Shown here piece by piece: positions 26,081 to 39,690 of a stretch of 64,000 nucleotides of DNA. Under the pieces are notes generated by a model. It made no database searches. It saw nothing but the letters and a program-made list of their open reading frames with translations, and was not told the DNA's origin. Location: contig NC_092572.1 in the NCBI RefSeq assembly GCF_037975245.1, positions 11,667,769-11,731,768 of the forward strand, read 5' to 3'. Source of the DNA: Apostichopus japonicus. Lineage: Eukaryota > Echinodermata > Holothuroidea > Aspidochirotida > Stichopodidae. Position numbers and translations under genes: made by a program. Within the stretch, counting starts at the first letter, position 1, and every line of letters begins with the position of its first letter.

Positions 26081-29000
26081 TTAACACATGTATATGAGAA
26101 TATCCCATTTATCGATGTCGGCTTATAATGACTTATCACTTTTCCAATCAGTTTTGTTTTGTTTTGTGCCATTTTCTTTTTCTTTTAAAGAGACACACAA
26201 TTCAGGAGATGACTCCAATTTGACATAATAATCTAATTTAAGACCCTAATGACATTTTCAGATCTATTATTGTAAAGTTAAATGAAGACTTGAATATTGT
26301 TTTTTTTATTCCAATTATGGAAATATTTCTCCAAGTGATTTACATTCATCGAGTCTGCTGTTTAGTTATTAGGTTTTCGGTAACTTATTCTGACCTATTT
26401 GTCGCTGAGGTATTTGGGCTATTTTCACCTCTTTTATGTTCACAAACATTTAACCGCTATCTCTTACTTTAAAACCTCAAAAGTCTTTATTTGAATTCAC
26501 ATGTTATCACTTTGAAAAAAAAGAATCTTCAAGTCTTCTTCAAAACTTAACTGCTGATATATCATGAACAAGAACATGCAGGAAGTGATAGTTGATGGAG
26601 CTCTCTGAATTGGCATTTATCAAAAGAAAAAGGGGGGAAAAAATAATGCAAGAACAACAAAAAAATATTAATGAATATTCAAAAGCTGTCGAGGGACTAT
26701 TAACAAAACTGTGGAAAGAGTGTGAATATGAATAATTTAAGGAAATTTGATGGGAAGCAAGCCAAGATGTTCAAATAAATTGAGAGAAAATTAAATTGAT
26801 TTGACAGACAGTGTTGTAATTGTTGTCATACGTATCTCTGCAACCCCCCCCCCCCCCACGCAAAATGGAATCGGGGTTATCGGAATGACCGAACATTGGT
26901 CTCGAGATAAACTTGACGTGACAAGCAGCACAGCTGATGGGTTCTCCCGGTGCTTATACAGTTATACTTCACCGGTCACCAAAGTACATATTTTAGAGCA
27001 TGTCAAAAAGTTGACATAACTGGTTTAACATTCAAGCATGGCAGGCGCTCCCCTGGGATTTCAAAATCGCCTGATACTTATTTATTCCACTTGTTTTTCT
27101 CTCGTCTTTTTCTCTAATTTCTTGTTTCTCCCTGTTACGTACGTATGTGTGACAACTGACTGGATATGTGATGAAAGAGGTACCGACAAGAATCAAACTG
27201 GAAATGTCAGTTACTTCGACACCTCGCTATGCCCACAGAGATATAAATATATATAATATAAAAAACAGTAAAGACATATATAGGAATGGAGTGGTGAAAA
27301 AATTAAGGAGTCGTTCAACAAACTCGTCCAGCAGAAGTTTAACAAAATGTTTTTGTTTTCTGTTCTTTTAATAATGACGCTAATTATGCTGAATTCCCCA
27401 ATGGCCATTCTAAATCAAACAACAAACTTTTTTTCTTTCTTTTTTTAAAAAATGCATAAATTTTTCATTAATTACTAATTACCCCATCAACATTTTAGAA
27501 GTTTGGACACATAATTAAAAAAATGGTTTTCTGCTTCCTTAAATGTTTCAGACCACCTGAAAAATAGTAAATTACCTATTTTAACTTTCTACAGTTGTCA
27601 TGCTGTCCTATATGCATGTGCCAATGTTCAACAGTGCAGAGTATACTAACTACCCTTATTTGCTATAGGCCTGTGACCTGCAAGGTCCATGTATGTTTTC
27701 AAGCTACAATTGTGCGATACCATACCATATCAGTCATGTCATTGAGCTACTTTTGAGAGGAAGGGAAATAAATCCACAATCTTAACTTAATCCTGATCAT
27801 AAATTGAAACCAAATTGTTTCAAAACAAGAGGCTAGCTCTCTTCTAAAAGATCTTCTGTTCATAAAAACATTTTTTTTTGATAAAGCAATAAACTTTCTT
27901 TATTCTGGGTCATATTCTGTTTTATGGTTTTATTATGTATTTATATGAAAAGCTCCTACAGTCTGGTATTACCACAATAAATACCTCCAAGTCCTGGTTT
28001 ATCCATCAAGATCTCAGTTCCTGTTTTCAAAAGATTTAAGGATGTTGGTTTAGCAACTTTTTTCATTACATGCTGGCTGGAAGAAACTGACACAAAGTGT
28101 TCATCTTCCTTTCCTTTTTTGCCTCCCACAGACAGATATTCAATTTTGTCACCACTTGGGGCATTTAGCAGCTCAGATCCAGCCTGACATACACACATAA
28201 CACACACACGTCCTTTCATTTCAAACAAAGAAAGCTCGTGTTCGGTTTACTTTTTATGTAAATAAACCTTCAAGTAATAATATGGTGAGTAAATATCATC
28301 TTAACCTGGAATTTCAAAAACGCCCAATACTTAATTGTCTAATTATCGGTCTGAATAATGTCTGATAATCTCAAATGCATGAACCGTCAACTTCCCTCGG
28401 CTCCCCTGCAAACTCTCTTTCCATCCTATCAAAAAACCCTTGTACAAAAAAGAAATCACGAGTGCTTACGCTTTTCCCATCAATAACCCACCAAGTTTTT
28501 CCCTTCCCCCCCCCAACCCCTGCTTCTCGTTCAACCCCCTACTTCCATTTCCTTCCCCCTTTCTGTTTCAGTGACATTTGTAACAAATTTTGCAGTAAAC
28601 TGAACGAAATTCAAGCAATTCAGACTTATCGCCATCGACCAAAAATAAACATCTTCCTCCCTTGCCTGCTGCATGTTATTTGCTCTGAAAAAGACAACTT
28701 TACCAGAATTTACACAAAATGATGAAAAGGCTTGTTAACCTAAAAAGATAATTTGTTGCTTTATCTTCTTCCTGTCTTCGGTGAAGATTTCATTTGTCGT
28801 TGCCGTCGGATACCTTTCTTGTTGTAGCTGCTAATTTTGCGCAAATCTAATTTTTAAAGTGTGTCTGGTTGCATTCTCTTTGTTCTTATTTTTTCTTCAT
28901 TTAAAGAAAACTTTCTTATTTAACAGTAATTGCCCTAAAGCTGCAGCAGGTCACAAAGGGACAAGAAACAGTTCTGCACATCTTTTCTCTTCAATTACTG

Positions 29001-30859
29001 CATCTTCTTTATTCTCTCATCTCTTTCTTGTAATGTTTGTTTTTTTTTTCCCCTACCTTTTTTTCTTTCTTCCCTTTTTTTAATTTTTTTTTTATTCCAA
29101 AGACAAAATTTTAAGGTGATTGAGAAAGAAAGGGAATTATTTTAGTATCATCCGAGTTCTCAAATGTCACGACGTTGTCTAATGGTTTTACGTCGGAAGC
29201 CGACCAATCTTGGCCATAATTTGATTACGTTTTCGTCCAATCTAATTGAAAAAAAAAAAAACACTTTTCATGGGGAAATGGACTACGGAGAAGAGACCGG
29301 GTTGCCTCACGGCAGCCTAGATCTCAAAAAAGTAAATGTCACAACGACATGTAGCTGATGAATGATGATCTACCGAAACAAACAAAATTTCAAAATGGGC
29401 CCCGAAATTTGATCGTCTCAAAACCTGCCAATCGCTCTAGTCCAGATGTATCGTTGTCCTGCTTTCTTAATGGATCTGACCATGTAATTATTCGTTTATT
29501 TATGTGTTTACATATTTTTTATAGCGGTCTGTCAGTCTGTATGTCTGTCTCGTCTACGGAAGGGAAGGGGGTAGGAGAGAGGCGATTACATCCTATTCAC
29601 AAATCGGCAAACATTCATATTGTCCAGTTGTCATACACACTGGGCTATTCAATCCTTATACTGCCAATCGCCTTGACGACGCATTATCCTGCATATATAA
29701 ATAATGATTGATAACACCCTACATGATTATATTTTGACTATTTTTTTTCTCTCCAATTTTTCATGCAAACATGAACTTGTTGTTTGATATTGCCATTTCT
29801 AACACAGCATGACATCCTGATCAATATTCTTCTTTCGAAAAAAAAAAAAATTTCATAAAGAAATATAATATTTTTGGGGAAGATGCACACATGTCCACAT
29901 GATTTCTGATTCACACCTGTTTCATCCTGTCAATTTGCCCCAGCCACATTGTTGATATGTTTGCCAGTCTAACCATACAGCTACACACAATAACCCTTCA
30001 AATCAAACTGTGTACCCCAGTAACTAGGCGCCCTCCAAGACACAGCACCAATAAAATGTCAGCATGGTCCTAATATTTGCAATAAAAATTCCAATCAACC
30101 TTGGGTATTTCCAATATATTCAGGGCTTCTCTTTTCCCGGCCAAAGCGGAGAGATTCCGCTATTTTTACGTTAACCTATTAATGTCAAGCGGGTAACACT
30201 AGACCTTTTTTTTTGCATGCATGTCTCGGTAGCTGAAGTCATACCGATATCCTAGACAGTTTGTCACATTATTCGGCGAGTAGACAAAGTCTACGGATCG
30301 TGGAAACGGAGAATCATAAAAGATAGACAGCGGAGGATAATTCTGGTCGATGACAGCCGGTTTAGCGATATAGGAAAGGCAGAGAACAGGGAGAACAGAG
30401 TGTTACCTGAGAGCCAGTAGGTTTCATCTCCAACCGTTTTCTAACCTAGATCTGAGAAACTTGAGGATCAGATCATTTTACCTTTCTTTCTTTTGCTGCT
30501 GTCTAAGTCAATTCATTTTATAGTTTCTTTCTCGCATGCATACTCATAGGTTTTGTTTGCTTTGTCCCCTCGCCCCCACCTTTGTGCCATCCCCTCCAGG
30601 GGGATGTTGATGTGTAGTATATAACAAAAGAAATGATCATATGCATTAATTTGGACAACAAAATAGATACGTATATTGGGAACAAAAAACAAAAAAATCA
30701 TAAAAAAAAAATTTAAAAAGGTTGCGACAAAAAAAAAACTCAGTTGATGATGCATCGTGCATCATGGGTTTTGAAAAACATGTAAATTAATGTACTGAAA
30801 TTATGAAAGAATATAATTATGGACAAAACAGGCAACTCTTATTGATGAGCGGTGAAAGC

Positions 30860-31068
30860 TTGGGGCAAGGGATGAGATTGGGATGGCAAGATGAGGGTGA
30901 GAGGATGAGGGGAAACAGAACTGGTGAGGGTGATGGAGAGGGCAAAGCGTGGGAGAGGAAAAAGTGTGGGGAGGGAGAGAGCCTGGGAGATGAGATGGGA
31001 AGCATGGGAGAGGGAGGCAGAGAGGGAAAGTGAAGGAGAGGGAGAGGAATGGGATGAAGGGCAGAAGT
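30860..31068. repeat. Second polypurine tract, G+A-rich on the plus strand
   Basis: About 200 bp are strongly purine-biased on the plus strand, with GGGAGAGG-type motifs, same polarity as the tract at 22.8-23.0 kb. It produces overlapping low-complexity reading frames on both strands that I do not call. Confidence 0.8.
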
Positions 31069-32650
31069 GGCTTTGACTGTATGTTCATACATTACTTTAT
31101 GATACACAGTGATTTGTTTCACTGTGAGCGCTCAACTACGTAAGGCACTCAGTTACCCTCATCCGATTTCTCCTTCTCATCCCAGTCCGCCCTGCACCCC
31201 CTCCCGACCTCTCCCAGCTCCCACACTTAGTGTATGGCCAGACACTCACATATGCATACACAGACACGCACACATACATACATTACATATGTTATATCCA
31301 TTTACATCAAGTTGTTATCTCGTCTGAACCGGCAAATGCAGATCAAAAGCTTTCAACTTTCACCGTTCTCCCACAACACATCAAATAATCGCTGTAGTTC
31401 TTCTCCTGTCCTTTTAACTCTTTTCACACCCTAGCTGGCTCGACCATCAAATTTATTCCCGAGCCATTTTCCAGAGAAATTGAGATACCGAGTAAAAATG
31501 TGCCGATATCTATATGTATATAAATACATTTAATCACTCCACTATGTTCTTTGATTGAGCAACTTTTACGAGCAACTAAAAGCCTAGACAAATTCAGATG
31601 ATAGCAACCCATGGCTGCAAAGTGACTGAAATAGGTCGTTTCCATATAATGTTCCCTAATTTATTCTCTTATTATTCATAGCCCCTATTCTATCTTTCAT
31701 TCCTCCTCGCCTCCATTACCAATCATTCTTTCCCACCGATTGCAACTCCAGGCTCTTACCACTCTCAAATATCACTCGTCATTTCGTCCAAAAACACAAC
31801 AACAGGGAAGACTTAATTACGATATTTTGACTTATGCTGTCAATTTATTTTTCTCACTTTTTCCTCTTCTCCATCTCTCACTTTCTCTCTCTCTCTCTGT
31901 CATTTTTACTTTCGTTTTTTTTTTTCAGTTTGCAAAGATTTTTTTTTTCTTTCTATATCTTTTGGCTAAATGCCTCAAGGCAATGTTCTCATTTTGCGTA
32001 AATTTCTTCATTTATAGTAAATGCACTGATAAACCAAAGCAAAAAAATAGAAAAGAAAATTTATTCCAAAAACTTCTTTCGCAATTTCGCTCAAGTGACT
32101 TTGATACGATCATCGGCACAGATGATTTCCCTAGGCTCTGCTTTCTTTTCTCGTCCTTTCTCTTTCTCTTTCTCCTGTTTCTTCTTTAAAACAAAATTTT
32201 GGGTGAATTTTAAAATTTGTGCCAAAAATTGATCCAGAAAGTAACCACAGGACAAAAAGTTAAAAGGCGTTTTTTTTTTTTTCGTTTTTTTTTCGTTTTC
32301 GTCTTTCTGATCAAAGATGAGGAGAATGGTATCTGTTAATGTAAGTAAATCTGGAGACAAAACCAATAGGTGATAAAAATGGTCTCAAATTAATGTGATT
32401 GACACAAAAAAAAACTTGTGAGGGTATATGAATGAACATTTGATTCAAGAATTGGTTTTAGGTTTCTTTATGTGCATATCAAACTCTGTCTGAACTACAG
32501 TAGCCAATGGGATGACAAAAGGTTGTACAGAATATTTATTGTACAAACTGTATACAGCAAAATATTGGTGAGTGTAATGTGTCATACAGGGAGGTAGAAG
32601 GTAAGAAGAGATTGAAGAGGAGGACAGGGATTGGAAGGGGGACTTTAGGC

Positions 32651-32665
32651 GGGGGGGGGGGGGGG
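32651..32665. repeat. Poly(dG) run of 15
   Basis: Fifteen consecutive guanines within a purine-rich neighbourhood. Confidence 0.97.
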
Positions 32666-33611
32666 TGAGATGAGATATGGGTGGATTGTAGTAGTAGCAA
32701 TAGGCAATGGTGATAGACACCTCTGGTGGTGGGTGGGGAGTGGGAGGGGAAAGGATGGAAATTGGTAAGTAGAAAAGAATCCTGTATTTACAGGTCTTCC
32801 ATACAGTTAAGAATAGTCTGCTTCTTCCCCCCCCCCCCACCCAAGAATTAACCCTCCAACATAATGTTGCATCAGGAAGCCATTCCATCCTCCTGAAGAA
32901 ATGTTTGCAGCCATTGATGAGTCAATATTAATTATGTCGTATCTGACTCCATTCCAGAGTGTGTGTACTACTGATATGCAATTCATATTTCCAGCATCGG
33001 GTAGGTTAATTGCAGAGGTCTCAATATTTCACACATCCCAGGTTCTTGTATGCGTGACTTCTAAACACATATATCCAGCCGCACTGACGTTTATGGCAGG
33101 ACTCTGTAACAATCTAATCCTGCCGAGGCCGGCTTTCATATGAACACAGAATGCAGTTTTAGGATGAATGATTAACTATTTAATTGATGGATGAGCGAGA
33201 CCCTCGGAAATTAAACAACCGTAGAAACATGTGAGATAGAAAGTTGTAAAAGTCTATAGCAAGAAAATAAATAAATAAAAACGAGTCCTTAAGCATAGAA
33301 AAGCCCAAAAAAAAAAAAAAAAGTATCAAAAAGGATGTAGAAAAAAAGATTTACTCCTTTCTTGATTTTGAAAGCGTGAATATTTCTTGAAGATTTATGA
33401 CAGCAAATGAATCAGTTTTTTTTTTATATCCAGTGAACTTGGTGACTAGATGATGGTTAAGTAAAGACACAGAAGGATGTTTATGAATAATAAAAACTAT
33501 TTATATTTGAACTTTTTTATTTTCGGCCACTCCGATGATAAACAAGCAAGTTAAAGGGCAGCATTGTGCAGAGAAGGAACTAAGCCCATCAGAACTGAGC
33601 TTAAATTGTAT

Positions 33612-33815
33612 AGCTAGGGTTCTTTACCAGCATGGGTTCCATTCTTTATTTGCCAATAAAAACTTCTTACCATTGAATAGAGCTAGGGTTCTATACTTGC
33701 ATGGGTTCCACTCTCTGTCAATTAAAACATCTTCTTGCCACTGTATAGAGCTAGGGTTCTATACCAGCATGGGTTCCACTCCTTGCCAATTGAAACATCT
33801 TCTTGCCCTTGCACT
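33612..33815. repeat. Three-copy tandem repeat, about 69-bp unit
   Basis: AGCTAGGGTTCT begins units at 33612, 33681 and 33749, each continuing with GCATGGGTTCCA and ending near AAACATCTTCTTGCC. The copies differ by small indels. The plus-strand frame through it is repetitive and not a gene. Confidence 0.9.
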
Positions 33816-35095
33816 GTCCTGATAATATGAACATAGCCTACATAACACCTCACAACAAATTTAAATAGGAAGTACATGAGCGAAACATTCCCAGTTAACT
33901 TGCAGATACACTGTACGTTCATTACATTAATTTTGAGGGATGCAAAATATTCATTGTTAGAAAAGACGCTTAATGACTTGTTAACAAGCAATTAGCCAAG
34001 CATGGACGAGAAGCCATGTACGAATCCTTTAGTTACATAAAAGAAGAGTTTATCCAGGTTATTATTTGAACGATGGCTTGCTCATAATGATCAATTGCAA
34101 AAACTTGTACATTATTGGGCGCAAGACATATATACTGTTTAACTACAGTGAACAGTATACACGTACATGACCATTTGCTGACTGCCTAGCATATTCCACA
34201 GAATTGAGTAAGTCTGAGTGATGTCATCACTTTAAGAGCCTGTGACAAAATTCAGAGAAATTTGGGAAGTCACCATCAAAATGCATTCCTTCGGTAGCTG
34301 ACGAAAAGGGAATAGCGGTTACAGATTTAAATACTATTTTGTTGACTGCGGACCTAAACTGTTCCACCACATAATTAAGTCATTATTCTTTGTGACCATC
34401 TATCAATCCACACAACTAGCTGACTTACATTGCATCTATAGTCTTTAGAACTTGAGCATTCTTGTCATTTTGCCAAAGAGTTATTTTTATAAAGTACATA
34501 AGGTTTATTTTTCTTTTGCCAGTTCAAAAGTTCTCCCTTTTCTTTTATCTATCTTTTTTTCTTTCTTTCTTTTTTGGCTGTCAGTCCAAATGCATTTCAA
34601 GGTGTATATGTGTTTAGATAAGGAGATCTGCCAGTCTATTCTTGTCTAAGACAGATAGCTAAACCATTATTCAAATCCCTGCAAAAAAGTTTATAGTCAT
34701 ATCAATGTTGATAATAAAAAGTAGAAGAGCTCCCCCCCTCCCCCCCTCGTGAAAAATGTTCCCTGGTCTGTCTACCTCACTTCAACACTGATCTCTCAAT
34801 CTGAAGACAACCCAGGAACAATTTACAACTTTTGTCATTCCATAACTCTGGTGAGCTGATTTGATTTATAATGAGAGAGGAGTTATCTTCTTCGCTTTCT
34901 GCTGGATTATATCACACTTGATTTACTAACCAAAGACAACAGTTAGCACTGCTGAGTTTGGTGGTTTAGCTTTGTCATTTCACAAATGGATCAAATATAT
35001 CAAGAGCTATTAAAACACTATCTCCACGACGACAACGACGGCCAAAATGACGACTGTATTAACAGCCAGCAGCGGGCGGAGGTATAACTCTGGGA

Positions 35096-35158
35096 GAGAG
35101 ATAACGTATGCATACGTTATCCTGGGAGAGATAACGTATGTATACGTTATCCTGGGAG
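35096..35158. repeat. Two 30-bp direct repeats, each containing a 20-bp palindrome
   Basis: ATAACGTATGCATACGTTAT at 35101-35120 is a perfect 20-bp palindrome. The same block recurs at 35131-35150 with a single central change (GTATGTATAC), so it is palindromic except at the centre. Both are flanked by CCTGGGAGA. The array is a direct repeat of 30 bp and could extrude hairpins or serve as a dimeric protein site. Confidence 0.9.
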
Positions 35159-37239
35159 ATTTATGTAAATTATTATTATTTCCGTGCGTACCTTGTTCAA
35201 AACCACCACACGGTAATAAGACTGTACATGCCGCATACATCCTGCAGATTTTACCAGACGGGGTACACAGTCCGGGGGAAATAAATAAATCCATTCAAAA
35301 TATGCCTCCACCTATATGGAACACTTATAAATGTATCATATGACATGCTGTGCGGTTTTAATAAAAAAAAACAACAGCATATTTTAAATTCATAAAATAT
35401 AGTGCCCTTTCCGTTAAGGTTTGTTTGATTCTGATGAGTAAAAACTTTGACAAAGAGAAATTGTTGGGCCCACAAAAAACAGAGAGGCTCTTGGTTCAAG
35501 ATAATGTTCAGATACAAATCTGAAAACACATATCTCTGATATACAATACCAATTGCTATTTTATAATTTATTTGTTCAAACTTCTTGCACATGTTGAAAT
35601 CTCTTGGGATCGACCTCCCTTCTAAATCATGGTAAGAAATCGGTTCAACGACCTACACCAGAAAGATATCGCCCGCCCGCATAAAACTATTTCAAGGTTA
35701 TTGCCTTTGGCTCTCAGTACAAACCCTAATCCTTCAATAATATTATTTACACTTGTTTATAAATATCAAAATGCAAAGTGTAGTTTTCAATCTTCTTCCT
35801 TTCCTTTTCTTCTTTCTCTGAGCAACCCTCATCCTATCCCATCATATTTACCGACCCCCCCCCCATCCCCCAACTTTTTCTTTTCCTTAATTTTATTTTG
35901 TTCTCTTTAATTTTATCGTTTCTATTGATATATTCTTCCTTTCTTTTCTTGCCTGTGTTCTCATGTGGCACTAGGCACGGAAGGAATCTAACTTAAGTTT
36001 GTACGTGTGTATACAGAATATCTAGATCTACATACCTATATATATCTACCTATACTCTGTTACAATTTTCAAACAAGCTTCAGGAATTGATTATGACACA
36101 TTTGCTTATGGGTATGAATATAAAACTTCTTTACATTTCAAGGAAACGATTCACTATATCATTTTTCTCTCGCTTCGAGCATTTTCTTTTCGTCATTTTT
36201 CTTTCTTTTATGTCTCATTCAAAAAGAAATTATACCAAAAGCATATAAAAGGGACAAAAAAGAAGACTGACTGACTGATCGACGATAACTTCAAAGCCGA
36301 GTGTAGGCTTCTCACGTTTTGTCACGAAAAACTATTGCAGTGATTGAGTTAGAAACCTACTCTATCAAAACCAAGTAACCAGATCTCCGGTGATAACCGA
36401 TACTCCAGGAGTAATGCATGAGATGCGGCGGCCGTTATGCAAGGCAAGGCCGCCGACGATGTAGGGATAACTACCAACCCAAAATGGATTTACCAAAAGA
36501 TGCATGGAAAATTCCCCATCCTCTGATTACTTTGCCAAAGGGGCGGGATTAAAAATATTGGTGAGTGGTAAAAAGAGTAAACTTTTAAAGTCCAAACAAA
36601 ATCCGGATTTTGATATCAAGTGCGGAGCTTCGGGGTGGCTAATTTCGGATAATTGAGCAAATGGTTACACAAACAATGGCCAGGGGGCACGGGATATAAA
36701 ATTGATATTTCTATGCAAATAAAAGTTTGCAGCTCCAAGGCGTTCTCTCTCTTGGAAGTGATTGTATGTGCACAGTTACGAGGCGTTCAGATTTTCAATT
36801 GCAAAATAAGCCCCGAAGTGACGACCCGATGAAATGTGTGGGAGATATTAAAAACTGTAACAATTATTAAAAGCAATTCTTCCAATGGGCTGCTGGTTCA
36901 GAATTGGATAAGTGATTATTGAATATAGAGAAGCAGTTTTACTGAAACTTCATGGGATGGTGTTTGCGAGTTCTCACAGTTACACACAGCCACCTCCCAA
37001 AACACATTCCATTCCCCTGACAGCAGCAGAGTGGTGATCATGTGTTTAGTCCTTTCACCACAAAATTACTTCTACTGGCCCTGAGGGCATGGCTTGTCCC
37101 AAGATAAAAGACAGCTTTGTGCTGTTTTATGTGAAAAAGGGGTTCTGAGGATAGGCGGGTGGGGGGGAGGGGTTGCCACATTTAAGGAGTTAAAAAACTC
37201 AAACATCATCATCCTCACTGGCTTATATTTTATCGGGTG

Positions 37240-37390
37240 CAGGGGCCGAGTGGATAAAGGCGGTGGCATATGAAGCAATGAGGCTTAGCAATCAAGAGGT
37301 TCCGGGTCCCATACCCAGCCAGGTCGGATACCCGGCCGGGTCATAGTAAGGTGGGTTTTTCATCAAAGAGCAATCTACAATTTTTCCCAT
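37240..37390 (+). repeat. tRNA-derived SINE-like element
   Basis: GGCCGAGTGGATAAAGGC matches the A-box and D-arm style of Leu/Ser tRNAs, and AAGAGGTTCCGGGTCCC matches a B box about 50 bp further on. A non-tRNA tail with GTAAGGTGGGTTTTTCATC follows. The A-B arrangement and the lack of a clean acceptor stem suggest a SINE rather than a tRNA gene. A GATA-rich array begins about 70 bp after it. Confidence 0.55.
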
Positions 37391-37457
37391 CTGAATTGAC
37401 TTTCTAAAATTGAAAAGATCCAATTTGAGTTAAAATGTTGAATTAGAAGCCACCCGA

Positions 37458-37866
37458 AGTGTAATAAGATTTGATAAAGATCTGAAATAAGCTGATATGA
37501 TCTGATAAGATTTGATAAGATCTGATAAAATTTGATAAATGATAAGATATGAATGATTTGATAAGATAAGATCTGATCTGATAAGATTTGATATAAGATC
37601 TGATCTGATCTGATAAGATCTGATATGATCTGATAAGATTTGATATAAGATCTGATCTGATCTGATAAGATCTGATATGATCTGATAAGATCTGATAAGA
37701 TTTGATACTATCTGATAAGATTTGATATGATAAGATCTGAAATAATCTGATATGATCTGATAAGATATGATAAGATTTGATTAGATCTGATAAGATTTGA
37801 TATGATAAGATATGAAATGAGCTGATCTGATCTGCCGCTATCTGATAAGATTTGATCTGATATGAG
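37458..37866. repeat. GATA-rich simple satellite, about 400 bp
   Basis: This is a degenerate array of 5- and 10-bp units such as TGATAAGATC, TGATATGATC and TGATCTGATC. It gives dozens of WGATAR sites for GATA factors on the plus strand and an apparent Ser/Tyr/Gln/Ile-rich minus-strand frame. It is not a gene. Its position just after a SINE-like element suggests it may have expanded from a SINE tail. Confidence 0.93.
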
Positions 37867-39690
37867 ATTCCTAAAAAATTACTACTCAGATTTTCCAGCC
37901 ACAGTACCTTTCCAAAAGGGAACCCCATTCACAAGAGTCACAGCTGGTCGATACATCTCATATGGATCATTTTCCAAAGGAGAAACTCCAAAAGGAATAT
38001 CCATTACTAGACCCTAGCCGACATATTAAGTTAACATTTATCCATCAGTACAGTAATTCCAACGAAAAGCTGTTGGAAATCATTGATACATTTTGCAAAT
38101 TGCAGGCCGATTCTGGAAAAGGGTAGTACTACTAAAAATATTTGCAAAATGTAATTTATAGATCCACTTGAAGTGTGTGACATTTAAAATTCCCTCAACT
38201 TCCCCTTCAAAGTAAGTTTTTCTCTGTGCATGCTTGTAACATCATCCTACTTCAATGGCCTCTCACTAGAAACGGTCAATTATGCATTCATATTTCCTCT
38301 TGCAAACCCCAGAAAGGAAAGTGGACCAAATTCCGTAAGAGGTCAAAATTAAGACACAAGGAATCCACAACCACCTGCCCATCTTAAAATGTTTCTAAAT
38401 TATACAAAACAGGAAGAAAAAAAACAGAATTATCTTTTTTCCAGTGAATTTGACATTTTATTATCTTATTTTTTTAATTCATTTTCTTGCCCGTTTCTTT
38501 GTTTCTCTCTGGTTTGGCCTCCCCGGATTTCTGCTGTTGAATATTTTGTTTGAGAAGGAGATACAGCTGCCCTAGTGCATCGATTCACATTCTGTGGGCG
38601 ATCACAGCAAAAGTACATTTCACTTACAAAACTGTCAATTTTCTAGTTAAATGCCAAAAAACATCTCTGTATCACTTTAGCCTATTTCCACAGGGTAAGT
38701 TGAGGTTCATGGGAAAATGCACTTAGACGAGCCAATCAAACCAGTCTGAGCGGTGTATACCAGGGTTTGTGCATAAAGTTCAAAACATCGGCGAAGGCGT
38801 TCAGACGTCTGACACGTACAGTACACCAACTGGATACACATCTCTCATAACCGAACGTATCGCGAATGACCAGCTACTTCGATCTCCATCCTCCTCCATT
38901 TTTACAAGACGATTTTTAAGACCGAATTAGGGGTAGGAGGAAAGAGGTTTTTAATATAACACTTGATTGCTTGGAATGGCTCAGTAATATAACTTGTTAA
39001 GTTCTCCAGTGGTGATATTACACTTTAAAAAGTAGATTTCAGGGAAAGGGGTTCCACTGCTTATATGGAATTTATATGTATCTATATGTATGTGTGAGGT
39101 TAATGCACCAGCAAATTCCTATAGCCCGAAAACTTCTCATGAAGTGTCAACCCTGTTGAGCAGATAAGTTTACAGATGTTGTGATGGCAGGTGAGTTTTT
39201 CCTAATGAGAGGGTTAGGGTTCCTGCAAATCTAGACTGCTGTGTAAATGCCAAGCAAAGTTATGGACTGAGAAATATCTTTTAAGGAAGTAGAAGCCCCG
39301 GATCACATCAAGACTCAGTTTAGTGATGGCCTATACACTATATAAACATGGGAGCTTACTTTCATTTTTTTTAATAGGATATAAAATGGCAACTTTGTTA
39401 GAACTCAACCAAGGTTGATAACAAATTACTTACCTTCATCTCACCTCAAGGTACATGTATTCCACAGACATACCTCTGTTAGTATCAGTTTGAAACTTTC
39501 TGTGTCCTAAACAGGGGATGTGGGGACCAGTGGAAGGCCCGGGAGGGGGGAGAGGGGGAGTATTACTGTACATGAGGTAAAGAAGCTAAGACAGGCATTT
39601 AATGTATGCCATATAGACATCTACAATGGATTCCAATAAGAAGTGTTAAAATATCATAGTTCCGGAATCCATCCTCCCGTCTCATTCCAG

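Noticed and set aside
25867-26172. Ile/Tyr-only frames
   Set aside because: They arise from the TA microsatellite.
31740-32189. 149-codon plus-strand frame with Phe/Leu-rich segments
   Set aside because: The hydrophobic stretches are translated T-rich tracts. No known domain or membrane-protein pattern is visible.
37443-37928. 161-codon minus-strand frame rich in Ser, Tyr, Gln and Ile
   Set aside because: It is a translation of the GATA satellite, without domain or splice context.
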